This document shows, piece after piece, positions 22,401-30,660 of a DNA stretch of 50,511 nucleotides (the stretch's first letter is position 1; the number at the start of each line of letters is the position of its first letter). Source of the DNA: Micromonosporaceae bacterium. Its GTDB lineage: Bacteria > Actinomycetota > Actinomycetes > Mycobacteriales > Micromonosporaceae. The stretch is from assembly GCA_020027875.1 (NCBI GenBank), contig JAHRHA010000032.1:1-50511 (forward strand), given 5' to 3'. The translations under genes and the position numbers were made by a program. The notes under the pieces were generated by a model. The model did no database searches and was not told the origin of the DNA. It saw nothing but the letters and a program-made list of their open reading frames with translations.

Positions 22401-22759
22401 ATCTCCATGCCGGCCGTGTCCATGACCGCCCGGACCTCCATCGCGCCTGTTCGGGCGTCCGGCCAGCGGGCGGCGATCTCGACTGCTCTGTCGACGCTCT
22501 CCACCTCGACCATGGCGTACCCGGCCAGAAGCTCCTTGGCCTCTAGGAAGGGTCCGTCCGTGGTCGCGAGTACGCCAGCATGCGAGCGGATGGTCTTGGT
22601 GGTGGAGGGATGGGCCAGAGCCTCGCCGCCCACCAGTTCGCCCGACTTGGTGAGCTCCGCCAAGAGATCGTCGACCTCTCCCATCAACCCGTTGCGCTCC
22701 TCATCGGACAGCGCCTCCAGGGCATCCGGGTTGTTGTAGATCAGCAGCATGTACTTCAC
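22397..22759 (-). CDS. YCII/DGPF-domain protein, partner of the ECF42-like sigma factor
   Basis: About 120 residues. It is a single YCII-like domain starting Lys-Tyr-Met-Leu-Leu-Ile-Tyr and carrying the family's Asp-Gly-Pro-Phe motif as Thr-Thr-Asp-Gly-Pro-Phe-Leu-Glu-Ala-Lys-Glu, then Gly-Tyr-Ala-Met-Val-Glu-Val. DGPF proteins are commonly encoded next to ECF42 sigma factors and are thought to be part of or targets of their regulon; the biochemical role is not established. The GTG at 22759 begins the domain, with GGGA upstream. Its TGA overlaps the sigma gene start. Confidence 0.88.
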   Translation of the reverse strand: MKYMLLIYNNPDALEALSDEERNGLMGEVDDLLAELTKSGELVGGEALAHPSTTKTIRSHAGVLATTDGPFLEAKELLAGYAMVEVESVDRAVEIAARWPDARTGAMEVRAVMDTAGMEM

Positions 22760-23040
22760 GGTCCCTACCCCTTTCGTTCCAGCGCCTTGAGTGGGCGCGT
22801 CTATCAGTAGTCGGATCACGGCTCGGCGTCCCGACATCCGTTGGAGACGGAGACGTACGCGCCCGAGGAGCGGCGGTCTCGTCCGTTCTGTGCCTGATTG
22901 ATCCTACTGCCGCACTCCTCAATCGCTCGTCCCACGGGCTCTCCGGCGGTATACGTCGGATCGCGCCCTGCCGGCTCCGACCAATGTGAGAAGTGCCGAT
23001 CGGCACAGAAACCGGATTGCGGATAGAGAAGAGCCCTCCC

Positions 23041-24712
23041 ATGCACGACGCGACCCTGGCGAGCCCCAGCCTGCGGGCAGGGCGACGGGAATGGATCGGG
23101 TTGGCCGTGTTGGCGCTGCCCACCCTGTTGGTGGCCCTGGACATCGGCGCGCTTTTCCTGGCGCTGCCCCACCTGAGTGCTGATCTGAAGGCGACCAGCG
23201 CACAGCAGTTGTGGATCACTGACATCTACGGGTTCATGTTGGCTGGATTCCTGATCACGATGGGCACCCTGGGCGACCGTATTGGCCGGCGGAAGTTGCT
23301 ACTTATTGGTGCCGTTGCGTTCACTGCCGGGTCTGTCCTCGCCGCGTACTCCACGAGCGCCGAGATGCTCATCGTCACTCGGGGGCTGCTGGGCGTCGCG
23401 GGTGCCACGCTCTCTCCGTCCACCCTGGCCTTGATCAGCAACATGTTCCGTGGCGACCGACAACGAGGCATGGCCATCTCCCTATGGGCGACGTGCCAGT
23501 TCGGAGGCGCCGCCCTCGGTCCGGTCATTGGTGGGCTCATGCTGGAGAAGTTCTGGTGGGGTTCGGTGTTCCTGCTCGGCGTGCCCGTCATGGTGCTGTT
23601 GCTGATATGCGTACCGGCGCTGCTGCCGGAGTATCGCGACCCGAACGCAGGCTCGCTCGACCTTCCCAGCGTGGCTTTGTCGCTTGCCGCGATACTGCCC
23701 GCCGTCTATGGCGTCAAGGAACTGGCGGCGAGCGACCTGGATATGCCAGCCGTCGCGATAGGAGCCATCTGCGTCGGCACGATGTTCGGCGTGGTGTTTG
23801 TCCGCCGGCAGCTGACGCTGACGGATCCGCTGCTGGACCTGCGCCTGCTTGGCCAGCCCGCGATCCGCGGCGTGCTTCCGGCCATGCTGATCGCTTCGGG
23901 TGCCCTGGCCGCGACGGGGCTTATGACCAGCCAGTACGTGCAGAGCGTCATCGGGCTCTCCCCGGGCGTGGCGGGTCTGTGGCAGGCGCCCACCGGGCTG
24001 GGCATCGCGGCGGGCACCCTGTTGACCCCCGTCGTCCTGCGGTGGCTGAAGCCCGCGACCGCCATCGTGTTCGGGATCGCCCTCTCCGCGATCGGTCTCG
24101 TTCCCATCATGCTGGCGGGGATCTCGGGCTGGCTGGGCATCGTGGTGATCAGCGCTGCGGTGGTCGCCCTCGGCGTCGGTCCGCTGTTCGTGTTGGGTAC
24201 CGGTCTGGTGGTCGGATCCGCGCCGCCCGAGAAGGCAGGGTCGGCGGCCTCGCTGTCTGAGACCAGCAATGTGTTCGGTTCCTTTCTCGGCCTGGCGGTG
24301 CTGGGCAGCATCGGCGCTGCCATCTACCGGCGCCTGGTGGCCGGCGCCATTCCCCCAAGATGTGCCGCCCGAGGCCGCCGACGCCGCGCGTGAAACTGTT
24401 GGCTCCGCCACCAACGCGGCTGCGTCGCTATCCGCCGGAGTCGCCAGGGATCTGCTCGAGATCGCGCGCGAGGCCTTCACCACCGCGATGAACATGGTTG
24501 CCGGCATAGGCTCACTCATCTTCGTCGCCCTGATCCTCCTCGTTGTGGTCACGCTACGCCGGCGCGGCACTCCGGCCGCGGACGCGGACGCGGCAATGAA
24601 GGCAGATAAACCCTCCGCTGGGCAGCTGGACGGCGAAGAGTCAATGGCCTTCCCCGCCGGGCTCGTGCCCACCGAGCTCGACAAAGCCCGTTTCATAGGC
24701 AAAGACCACTAA
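23041..24712 (+). pseudogene. MFS drug/proton antiporter (DHA2, 14-TM type), frameshifted in a C-run
   Basis: The first 451 codons or so encode a 14-helix major facilitator of the QacA/SmvA type. Leu-Asp-Ile-Gly-Ala-Leu-Phe-Leu-Ala-Leu-Pro lies in helix 1, Gly-Thr-Leu-Gly-Asp-Arg-Ile-Gly-Arg-Arg in the helix 2-3 loop, and a motif-C-like Gly-Pro-Val-Ile-Gly-Gly in helix 5. At a run of five C residues (24352-24356) the frame goes to a short Arg-rich end with a stop at 24391-24393. Skipping one C restores Ile-Pro-Gln-Asp-Val-Pro-Pro-Glu-Ala and continues through a last hydrophobic helix to a stop at 24710-24712. Sequencing error, a disabled gene or ribosomal slippage are all possible; the final helix is lost if the shift is real. 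Confidence 0.8.
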
Positions 24713-24890
24713 TTGGACCAGATCTACTCGTCCTCCCCTTTCCCCCGCCGCGCTGGACCGGACCGCCACGACGTCGTGATCGTTGGCGCTTCCCTGGCTC
24801 CTGTCCGACCAGACCTCGCGGGAAGGCCCGGGGAAGGTCCCGCGGGCAGAGTCGGTAGCGTTCACATGAGATGGCCAAAGGAGACACACG

Positions 24891-25640
24891 GTGCGCGTTG
24901 ACGAGCTCGGGACGGTGCTGGGCGTCTGGGCCCACCCCGATGACGAGGCCTATCTGTCGGCTGGACTGATGGCCGAGGCTCGGGCGTCGGGCCAGCGGGT
25001 TGTCGTCGCCACGGCGACGTACGGAGAGCTGGGCGCCTCCGGCCCATACCAGTGGAGTCCCGACCGGCTCGCCACCGCGCGGAGCCACGAACTGGCGGCG
25101 AGCCTGGCCGCGGTCGGCGTGACCGAGCATCGGTGGCTCGGCTTCCGCGACGGTGAATGCCACGACCGCACTGCGGACGGCACGGCGGCGGTCACGCGGC
25201 TGATCGACGAGGTGGCCCCCGATACGATCCTGACCTTCGGCCCGGAAGGGATGACCGGTCATCCGGATCACCTGGCCATCTCCCGGTGGACCACTGACGC
25301 CTGGCTGTCTACCGCGAGCCCGGCACGGCTGCTGTACGCCACAATGACGCCGCATTTCCACCAGACGTGGGGCGAGCTCAATGACCGCCTCGGCATCTGG
25401 ATGTCCGGCACCGGACCCTCCACAGCGGAGTCCGACCTGGCGGTCAATGTTCACCTCACAGGTGCGGCAATGGATCGCAAGGTCGTGGCGCTGCGCGCCC
25501 ACGCCTCGCAGACCAGCCCCCTGGTCGAGGCGGTCGGACTTGACGAGTTCGGCCGGTGGTGGTCCACCGAGTCGTTCGTCGCAGCGACCATGATGGGGCA
25601 GTCAGCTCCCGGAGTGGTCGTCACCGGAGCATCGCGTTGA
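24891..25640 (+). CDS. PIG-L family deacetylase (LmbE-like)
   Basis: 249 residues with the zinc-binding Ala-His-Pro-Asp-Asp-Glu motif at residues 14-19 and the second ligand motif Gly-Met-Thr-Gly-His-Pro-Asp-His near residue 120. The family removes acetyl groups from GlcNAc conjugates, as in the mycothiol deacetylase MshB of actinomycetes. It is somewhat shorter than MshB (about 290) and could be a paralogue acting on another sugar conjugate. The GTG start has AGGAG eight bases upstream. Its TGA overlaps the ATG of the MaoC gene by one base. Confidence 0.87.
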   Translation: MRVDELGTVLGVWAHPDDEAYLSAGLMAEARASGQRVVVATATYGELGASGPYQWSPDRLATARSHELAASLAAVGVTEHRWLGFRDGECHDRTADGTAAVTRLIDEVAPDTILTFGPEGMTGHPDHLAISRWTTDAWLSTASPARLLYATMTPHFHQTWGELNDRLGIWMSGTGPSTAESDLAVNVHLTGAAMDRKVVALRAHASQTSPLVEAVGLDEFGRWWSTESFVAATMMGQSAPGVVVTGASR

Positions 25641-26044
25641 TGCCGCCGGTTGGCGCCACCGCGCGCCGCACTCGCACGGTCAGGCGCGAGGACATCGAAC
25701 TGTTCACCGAGATCACAGGTGACCGCAACCCCCTGCACTACGACGACGACTTGGCTTCGCGAAGCCGATTCGGCGGCATCATCGTCCAGGGTGGAGTGAC
25801 GTCGGGCCTACTCAACGCCGTCGTCGCGGAGGAGCTACCGGGACCGGGCTCTGTGTTCCTTCGCGTCAGCTGGGAGTTTCTCGCGCCGGTACGACCGGGC
25901 GACGAGATCACCGCGGAGGTCGAGGTTATGGAGGTTCATGAGACCAAACCGGTGGCACGGCTCCGCACCACCATCACCAGGTCCGACGGAACGGTCGTCC
26001 TCGACGGCGACGCCCACGTCTTCCGGGTCGACCTCACCGCGTAG
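25640..26044 (+). CDS. MaoC family dehydratase
   Basis: About 134 residues with a hot-dog fold. It contains the (R)-hydratase motif Phe-Thr-Glu-Ile-Thr-Gly-Asp-Arg-Asn-Pro-Leu-His-Tyr, whose Asp and His are catalytic in MaoC/PhaJ enzymes. Phe-Gly-Gly-Ile-Ile-Val-Gln-Gly-Gly-Val-Thr-Ser-Gly and Pro-Val-Arg-Pro-Gly-Asp follow. It would hydrate enoyl-CoA in the R direction or act on a related thioester. Start and the previous stop share one base (TGATG), so it is translationally coupled to the PIG-L gene. Convergent with soxG. Confidence 0.88.
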   Translation: MPPVGATARRTRTVRREDIELFTEITGDRNPLHYDDDLASRSRFGGIIVQGGVTSGLLNAVVAEELPGPGSVFLRVSWEFLAPVRPGDEITAEVEVMEVHETKPVARLRTTITRSDGTVVLDGDAHVFRVDLTA

Positions 26045-26053
26045 CCGAGCCGT

Positions 26054-26593
26054 TCACATAGCCATGACAGCGTCCAGAAGCCAGGAGGCCAGGTACGACG
26101 CGAACGACGCCCGTACCAGGACACGGATCTCGTCCGGCGGGAAGCCCGAGAGCACCACATTGGCTCGTGCGAGCATCGTCTGGGCGCACCAGTCGGACCC
26201 CATCCGCTCGAGGTCCAAAGCGCAGCCATGGGCGAGCAGACCAACGGCGGCTGGTCCACTGAGGACGATAGCCGTGCGCTGCGCCGAGACATCCACTACG
26301 CCCCAGCCGACTGGTGTTGGCTCGGGGCCTTGGCCGCCCAGCACTAGCCAATCATCCGGGCCAAGCCACAGGGCGGTGAGGTCGCCGGTCCTGATGACGG
26401 TGTTGGGCGTGGTTGGCAGCGCCAAGCCCAGCGTTGCCGCAGCGGCGGCGAGCGCGTCGGCGCCAGCGCGGACGTTGAGCTGGCGAAGGTACGGCTGCTC
26501 CGCGATGCGCAGCCGACCGCCCGTGCGCACGGCTATCTGGGCAAACTCCTCGGCGAGTCCGCCCAGCGGGCTGCGCCGCTGGTCAACCGTCAC
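26054..26593 (-). CDS. soxG: Sarcosine oxidase gamma subunit
   Basis: 179 residues with the GcvT-like fold of SoxG: a start region Arg-Arg-Ser-Pro-Leu-Gly-Gly, then Leu-Gly-Pro-Asp-Asp-Trp-Leu-Val, Val-Asp-Val-Ser-Ala-Gln-Arg-Thr-Ala-Ile-Val-Leu-Ser-Gly-Pro, and a C-terminal Val-Arg-Ala-Ser-Phe-Ala-Ser-Tyr-Leu. It is the smaller structural subunit of heterotetrameric sarcosine oxidase, which converts sarcosine to glycine with methylene-THF and hydrogen peroxide. It is the last gene of the long minus-strand operon and overlaps the end of soxA by 11 bp. The identification rests on both sequence and position. Confidence 0.88.
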   Translation of the reverse strand: MTVDQRRSPLGGLAEEFAQIAVRTGGRLRIAEQPYLRQLNVRAGADALAAAAATLGLALPTTPNTVIRTGDLTALWLGPDDWLVLGGQGPEPTPVGWGVVDVSAQRTAIVLSGPAAVGLLAHGCALDLERMGSDWCAQTMLARANVVLSGFPPDEIRVLVRASFASYLASWLLDAVMAM

Positions 26594-29189
26594 GGCGCGC
26601 CCCCTCCGGGTCGTAGAGGACGTGGCTCGTGACCTCGACCGGAATCAGCGTGCCGTTCACAGTCGCGTAGAGCCGCTCGCCGATGCGTTGCCGGCCGGAC
26701 GTGACCAGCGCGAGCGCGAACGTCCGGCCGAGCGCCACACTCGGGTAGCTCGACGTGACGTGACCCAGGTACGGCACCGGTGGCGGCCCGAGCGGTGTGT
26801 GCCCGACGATGTGGGCACCCTCCACCAGCAGAAGCGTCGGGTCGTCGGGTAGCAGGCCGACGAGATGTTTTCGATCGGATCGAGCGGTGTCGGGACGCGA
26901 CAGCGACCGGCGACCAACGAAGTCCTTTGTGGATTTGCGTATCGCCCAACCGAGGCCCAGGTCATCTGGGGTGACTGTCCCATCGGTGTCCTGCCCGACG
27001 ATCGGGTAGCCCTTCTCGGCCCGCAGCACGTGCATGGTCTCGGTCCCGTACGGAGTGATCCCGGCATCGGCGCCGGCCGTCATCAGCGCCTGCCAGAGCG
27101 CGTATCCATGCCACGTCGCGACGTTGATCTCATAGGCGAGCTCGCCGGAGAAGCTGATCCGGAACACCCGCGCCGGCAGCCCGGCCACGGTGGCGTCACG
27201 CCAGCGCATGAACGGGAAACTCTCGACATCGACCGCCAGATCCGGGGCGACCCGGGCCAGGACGCCGCGAGCGCCCGGGCCGACCAGCGCTACCGTGGCC
27301 CACTGCTCCGTCACCGACGTGCACCAGACCCGCAGGTGGGGCCACTCCGTCTGCAGCCACTCCTCCATCCAGTCGAGTACGGCGGCGGCGTTGCCGGTCG
27401 TGGTCGTGACCAGGAAACGGTCCGCCGTAAGTCGGGCCACCGTACCGTCGTCGAAGACCATGCCATCGAGCCGGCACATCACCCCATAGCGCACCGCGCC
27501 GATCGCCAACGTGCTCATCACGTTGGTGTACAAACGATCCAGGAATTCACCGGCGTCCGGACCCTGCACGTCGATCTTACCCAGTGTGGACGCATCCATC
27601 ATCGCGACACCGGTGCGGGCAGCCCGGCACTCGCGCGTCACTGCCGCCGCCATGTCCTCGCCGTCACGGGGGTAGTACCAGGCGCGCTTCCACTGCCCGA
27701 CGTTCTCAAAAGGCGCGCCGCGGGCCAAGTGCCAATCGTGTATCGGGGTGAGCCGGGCTGCGTCGAACAGGTCGTCCCGGTCACGGCCGGCAAGCGTCGC
27801 GAACGACACAGGGACATACGGCGGTCGGAACGTCGTCACACCTACTTCGGCGGCGGACGAGCCCAGCGCGGCGGCGACCGTCGCGCTGGTCAGCAGGCCG
27901 GACGTCTTGCCCTGGTCGTGCGCCGTCCCGGCGGTGGTGTAGCGCTTAACATGCTCGACAGAGCGAAGACCCGCGCCGGTGGCCCGGCGAACCTCCGCGA
28001 TCGTCACGTCGCGCTGCAGGTCGACGAACGTCCGACCGTCCGCATCGGACGGTTCCGGCATCGGCGGCGGACCGCATCGGGGCAACCCCACGCCCGCGGC
28101 CGCGCCGACGACCTCGACCCGCTGCCGACAACCATCCGGGAGCAGGGCGCCGAGGCCGTCATCGTAACGTAGCCGCCCGCCAGCCTGGCTGTACAGGTGC
28201 AGCACAGGGCTGAAGCCGCCGGTGACCAGGACCGCATCCACGTCCAGCTGGCGGCCAGCCACCCGTACCCCGGTGACGCGCCTGTCGCCGAGAACCCCGC
28301 TCAATCTGGCGCCGGGTAGGTCGGCGGCCGGGGCATCGGCGCGGGTATCGGCGACCACGACATCGACGCCCGCGCCGCGCAGCTCATCAGCGACCCGGTA
28401 CGCGGTGTCGTTGTTCGTGTAGACCAACGCCCGGCGCCCGACCAGTACGCCGTAGTCACGCAGGTATGCGAGCGCGGCGCCGGCGAGCATGATGCCGGGA
28501 CGGTCGTTGTCCGGGAACGGGATCAGCCGCTCATGCGCACCGGTCGCCAGCACCACCCGGCCCGCCCGGATCCGCCACAGCCGCTCACGCGCCTGCTCGA
28601 GCGGCGCCGCGGCGCCGAGGTGGTTCGTGCGCCGCTGGACCGCGACGAGGAAGTTGTCGTCGTAGTAGCCCACAACCGTGGTACGGGTAAGCAGCCGCAC
28701 GCCCGCAGGCACCTCGCTGGGTCGGGGCGGCCGCTCGTCGACAAGGATCACCCGGTCGCCGGTCGATGCCGCCGCGTCGGCCGCGGCCGCGATGCCGGCT
28801 GCACCCGCGCCGACGACGAGCACCTCGCAGTGCGCCCACACTGCGTCGTAGCGGGCCGAGTCCGGCTCCGGGGCGAGCCAGCCCTGTCCACGCAGCGGAT
28901 GTGCCACCAGCCCGTCGTAGACCTCCACAGTGGTCGCGGTGAGCATTGGCTCGGGAAAGGGCGCCTCGATCTGCACCACGGCACTCGGCTCCTCCACACC
29001 GGCTGTGACGATGCCACGCGGCCGGCCGAGGTTCACGCTGCGCGCGACCTCATGCACGCCGTTGGCGAGCAGAGCGGAGGCGAGCGTGTCGCCGGCGAAC
29101 CCCGTCATCGTCCGATCGCCGAAGCGGAAGGTCAGCGGGCGGGTGCGATCCACCCGCCCCCGGTCGGGGTGGCGGAAGGGCTGGCTCAC
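26583..29189 (-). CDS. soxA: Sarcosine oxidase alpha subunit
   Basis: About 868 residues. It has an N-terminal 2Fe-2S-ferredoxin-like fold without cluster cysteines (Phe-Arg-Phe-Gly-Asp-Arg through Asp-Thr-Leu-Ala-Ser-Ala-Leu-Leu-Ala-Asn-Gly), an NAD-binding disulfide-reductase module (Val-Val-Gly-Ala-Gly-Ala-Ala-Gly near residue 120), and a C-terminal GcvT folate-binding domain from about residue 490 onward. This domain order is specific to SoxA. The folate domain receives formaldehyde from the SoxB active site and makes methylene-THF. The GTG at 29189 overlaps the soxD stop (GTGA); a longer open frame upstream overlaps soxD and is rejected. Confidence 0.92.
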   Translation of the reverse strand: MSQPFRHPDRGRVDRTRPLTFRFGDRTMTGFAGDTLASALLANGVHEVARSVNLGRPRGIVTAGVEEPSAVVQIEAPFPEPMLTATTVEVYDGLVAHPLRGQGWLAPEPDSARYDAVWAHCEVLVVGAGAAGIAAAADAAASTGDRVILVDERPPRPSEVPAGVRLLTRTTVVGYYDDNFLVAVQRRTNHLGAAAPLEQARERLWRIRAGRVVLATGAHERLIPFPDNDRPGIMLAGAALAYLRDYGVLVGRRALVYTNNDTAYRVADELRGAGVDVVVADTRADAPAADLPGARLSGVLGDRRVTGVRVAGRQLDVDAVLVTGGFSPVLHLYSQAGGRLRYDDGLGALLPDGCRQRVEVVGAAAGVGLPRCGPPPMPEPSDADGRTFVDLQRDVTIAEVRRATGAGLRSVEHVKRYTTAGTAHDQGKTSGLLTSATVAAALGSSAAEVGVTTFRPPYVPVSFATLAGRDRDDLFDAARLTPIHDWHLARGAPFENVGQWKRAWYYPRDGEDMAAAVTRECRAARTGVAMMDASTLGKIDVQGPDAGEFLDRLYTNVMSTLAIGAVRYGVMCRLDGMVFDDGTVARLTADRFLVTTTTGNAAAVLDWMEEWLQTEWPHLRVWCTSVTEQWATVALVGPGARGVLARVAPDLAVDVESFPFMRWRDATVAGLPARVFRISFSGELAYEINVATWHGYALWQALMTAGADAGITPYGTETMHVLRAEKGYPIVGQDTDGTVTPDDLGLGWAIRKSTKDFVGRRSLSRPDTARSDRKHLVGLLPDDPTLLLVEGAHIVGHTPLGPPPVPYLGHVTSSYPSVALGRTFALALVTSGRQRIGERLYATVNGTLIPVEVTSHVLYDPEGARRDG

Positions 29190-29434
29190 CGGGCGGGCCC
29201 CACCTCGTGTGTGACCGTGTCCCGGTGCACGCTGAACCAGCGCCGACACCCAGCGTTGTGGCTCCAGCGCTCGTGGAGCACGCCCTTGGGGTTGGATCGC
29301 ACAAACAGGAATCTCCCCCACTCCTCGTCGCTGAGTACGCCAGGATCGGCGGGGTACGCCACCCCCGCCTCGCCGCCGTAGTGAAACTCGGTCTCGTTGC
29401 GCGGACCGCACCATGGACACGTGATGATCATCAT
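29186..29434 (-). CDS. soxD: Sarcosine oxidase delta subunit
   Basis: 82 residues, normal for SoxD. It starts with Ile-Ile-Thr-Cys-Pro-Trp-Cys-Gly-Pro-Arg-Asn, followed by Glu-Phe-xx-Gly-Gly-Glu, Trp-Gly-Arg-Phe-Leu-Phe-Val-Arg-Ser-Asn-Pro-Lys-Gly, and His-xx-Gly-Cys-Arg-Arg-Trp-Phe. The Cys and His residues bind a structural zinc in known sarcosine oxidases. It sits between soxB (11 bp upstream) and soxA (4-base overlap), the canonical BDAG order. Two adjacent ATG codons make the start ambiguous by one residue. Confidence 0.92.
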   Translation of the reverse strand: MMIITCPWCGPRNETEFHYGGEAGVAYPADPGVLSDEEWGRFLFVRSNPKGVLHERWSHNAGCRRWFSVHRDTVTHEVGPAR

Positions 29435-29445
29435 GTGGGCCTCCG

Positions 29446-30660
29446 TTAGTGTGCCACAGCCGCTGCGCCGTGCTCGTCGACCAGCGCACCGGTGGTGAAT
29501 CGGTCCAAAGTGAACGGAGCATTGAGCGGGTGTGGCTGCCCGTGGGCGATCGTGTGCGCGTAGCACCATCCGATGCCGGGCGTGGCCTTGAACCCACCGG
29601 TGCCCCATCCGCAGTTGATCATTAGGCCCTCGATGCCGGTGAGACCCACGATCGGCGACGCATCCGGCGACACATCAACGATGCCGCCCCACGTACGTAG
29701 GACGTGCGCCCGTGCGAAGACCGGGAACAGCTCCACCGCGGCCGCCAGCTGCCGCTCGATCACGTGGACCGCGCCCCGCTGGCTGTACGAGTTGTGCGCG
29801 TCGATGCCGGCGCCCATGACCAGTTCGCCCTTATGAGCCTGGCTCACGTAGACGTGTACGGCGTTAGACATCACAACGGTGGGATGCACCGGCAGCAGCA
29901 GATCCGACACCAGCGCCTGTAGGGCATGGCTCTGCAACGGCACGCGAAGCCCGACCATGTCGGCGAGCACGCTGGTGTGGCCAGCCGCGCTGAGCGCCAC
30001 CGTCTGCGCCCCGATCTCGCCCCTGGTGGTGCGTACCCCGATCACCCGTCCGTCGCGCCGGTCGAACCCGGTCACCTCGCAGTGCTCGATGATGTCGACG
30101 CCGAGATCGCTCGCGGCCCGGGCGAAGCCCCACGCCACATAGTCGTGCTTGGCGATCCCCCCGCGTGGCTGGTAGGTGGCGCCGAGCACCGGATATCGAA
30201 GCTGCGGCGAGACGTTGACAATCGGACAGACCTCGGCCACCTCCATCGGATCGAGCCACTGCGCGTCGACGCCGGCGAGCAGGTTCGCCTGCACGCGGCG
30301 CATGCCGTCGCGGACCTCCTGCGGCGAGTGGGCCAGGTTAAGCACGCCGCGCTGGGAGAACAGGATCGGGTAGCCCAGCTCCGCCTCGAGGCTCTCCCAC
30401 AGCTTCAGCGCATGCTCGTAGATGCCCGCGCTGGCCTCCCAGAGGTAGTTCGAGCGGATGATAGTGGTGTTGCGGGCCATGTTGCCGCCAGCGAGCCAGC
30501 CGCGCTCGAGCACGGCGACGTCGGTAATGCCGTGGTTGCGGGCCAAGTAGTATGCCGTGGCCAGGCCGTGCCCGCCGCCGCCGACGATGACGACCTGGTA
30601 GCGCCGCTTGGGCTCCGCCGAACGCCAGACACGGTCGGGCTGCTCTGGCACCCAGCTCAT
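29446..30660 (-). CDS. soxB: Sarcosine oxidase beta subunit
   Basis: 404 residues. The FAD-binding [14 protein letters not shown] motif is near residue 26, then [15 protein letters not shown]. The segment Ala-His-Lys-Gly-Glu-Leu-Val-Met-Gly follows, and a C-terminal Gly-Trp-Gly-Thr-Gly-Gly-Phe-Lys completes the flavin site. SoxB carries the flavins at which sarcosine is oxidised. The length equals that of characterised SoxB proteins. Its ATG overlaps the stop of the dimethylglycine oxidase gene (ATGA), matching a coupled pathway from dimethylglycine to glycine. Confidence 0.92.
   Translation of the reverse strand: MSWVPEQPDRVWRSAEPKRRYQVVIVGGGGHGLATAYYLARNHGITDVAVLERGWLAGGNMARNTTIIRSNYLWEASAGIYEHALKLWESLEAELGYPILFSQRGVLNLAHSPQEVRDGMRRVQANLLAGVDAQWLDPMEVAEVCPIVNVSPQLRYPVLGATYQPRGGIAKHDYVAWGFARAASDLGVDIIEHCEVTGFDRRDGRVIGVRTTRGEIGAQTVALSAAGHTSVLADMVGLRVPLQSHALQALVSDLLLPVHPTVVMSNAVHVYVSQAHKGELVMGAGIDAHNSYSQRGAVHVIERQLAAAVELFPVFARAHVLRTWGGIVDVSPDASPIVGLTGIEGLMINCGWGTGGFKATPGIGWCYAHTIAHGQPHPLNAPFTLDRFTTGALVDEHGAAAVAH

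Noticed and set aside
23482..24702. A long minus-strand frame opposite the MFS gene, and similar long antisense frames at 3101-4111, 4131-5075 and 13166-13882
   Set aside because: They are Arg/Pro/Gly-rich shadows caused by high GC, without domains or ribosome sites, opposite well-supported genes.
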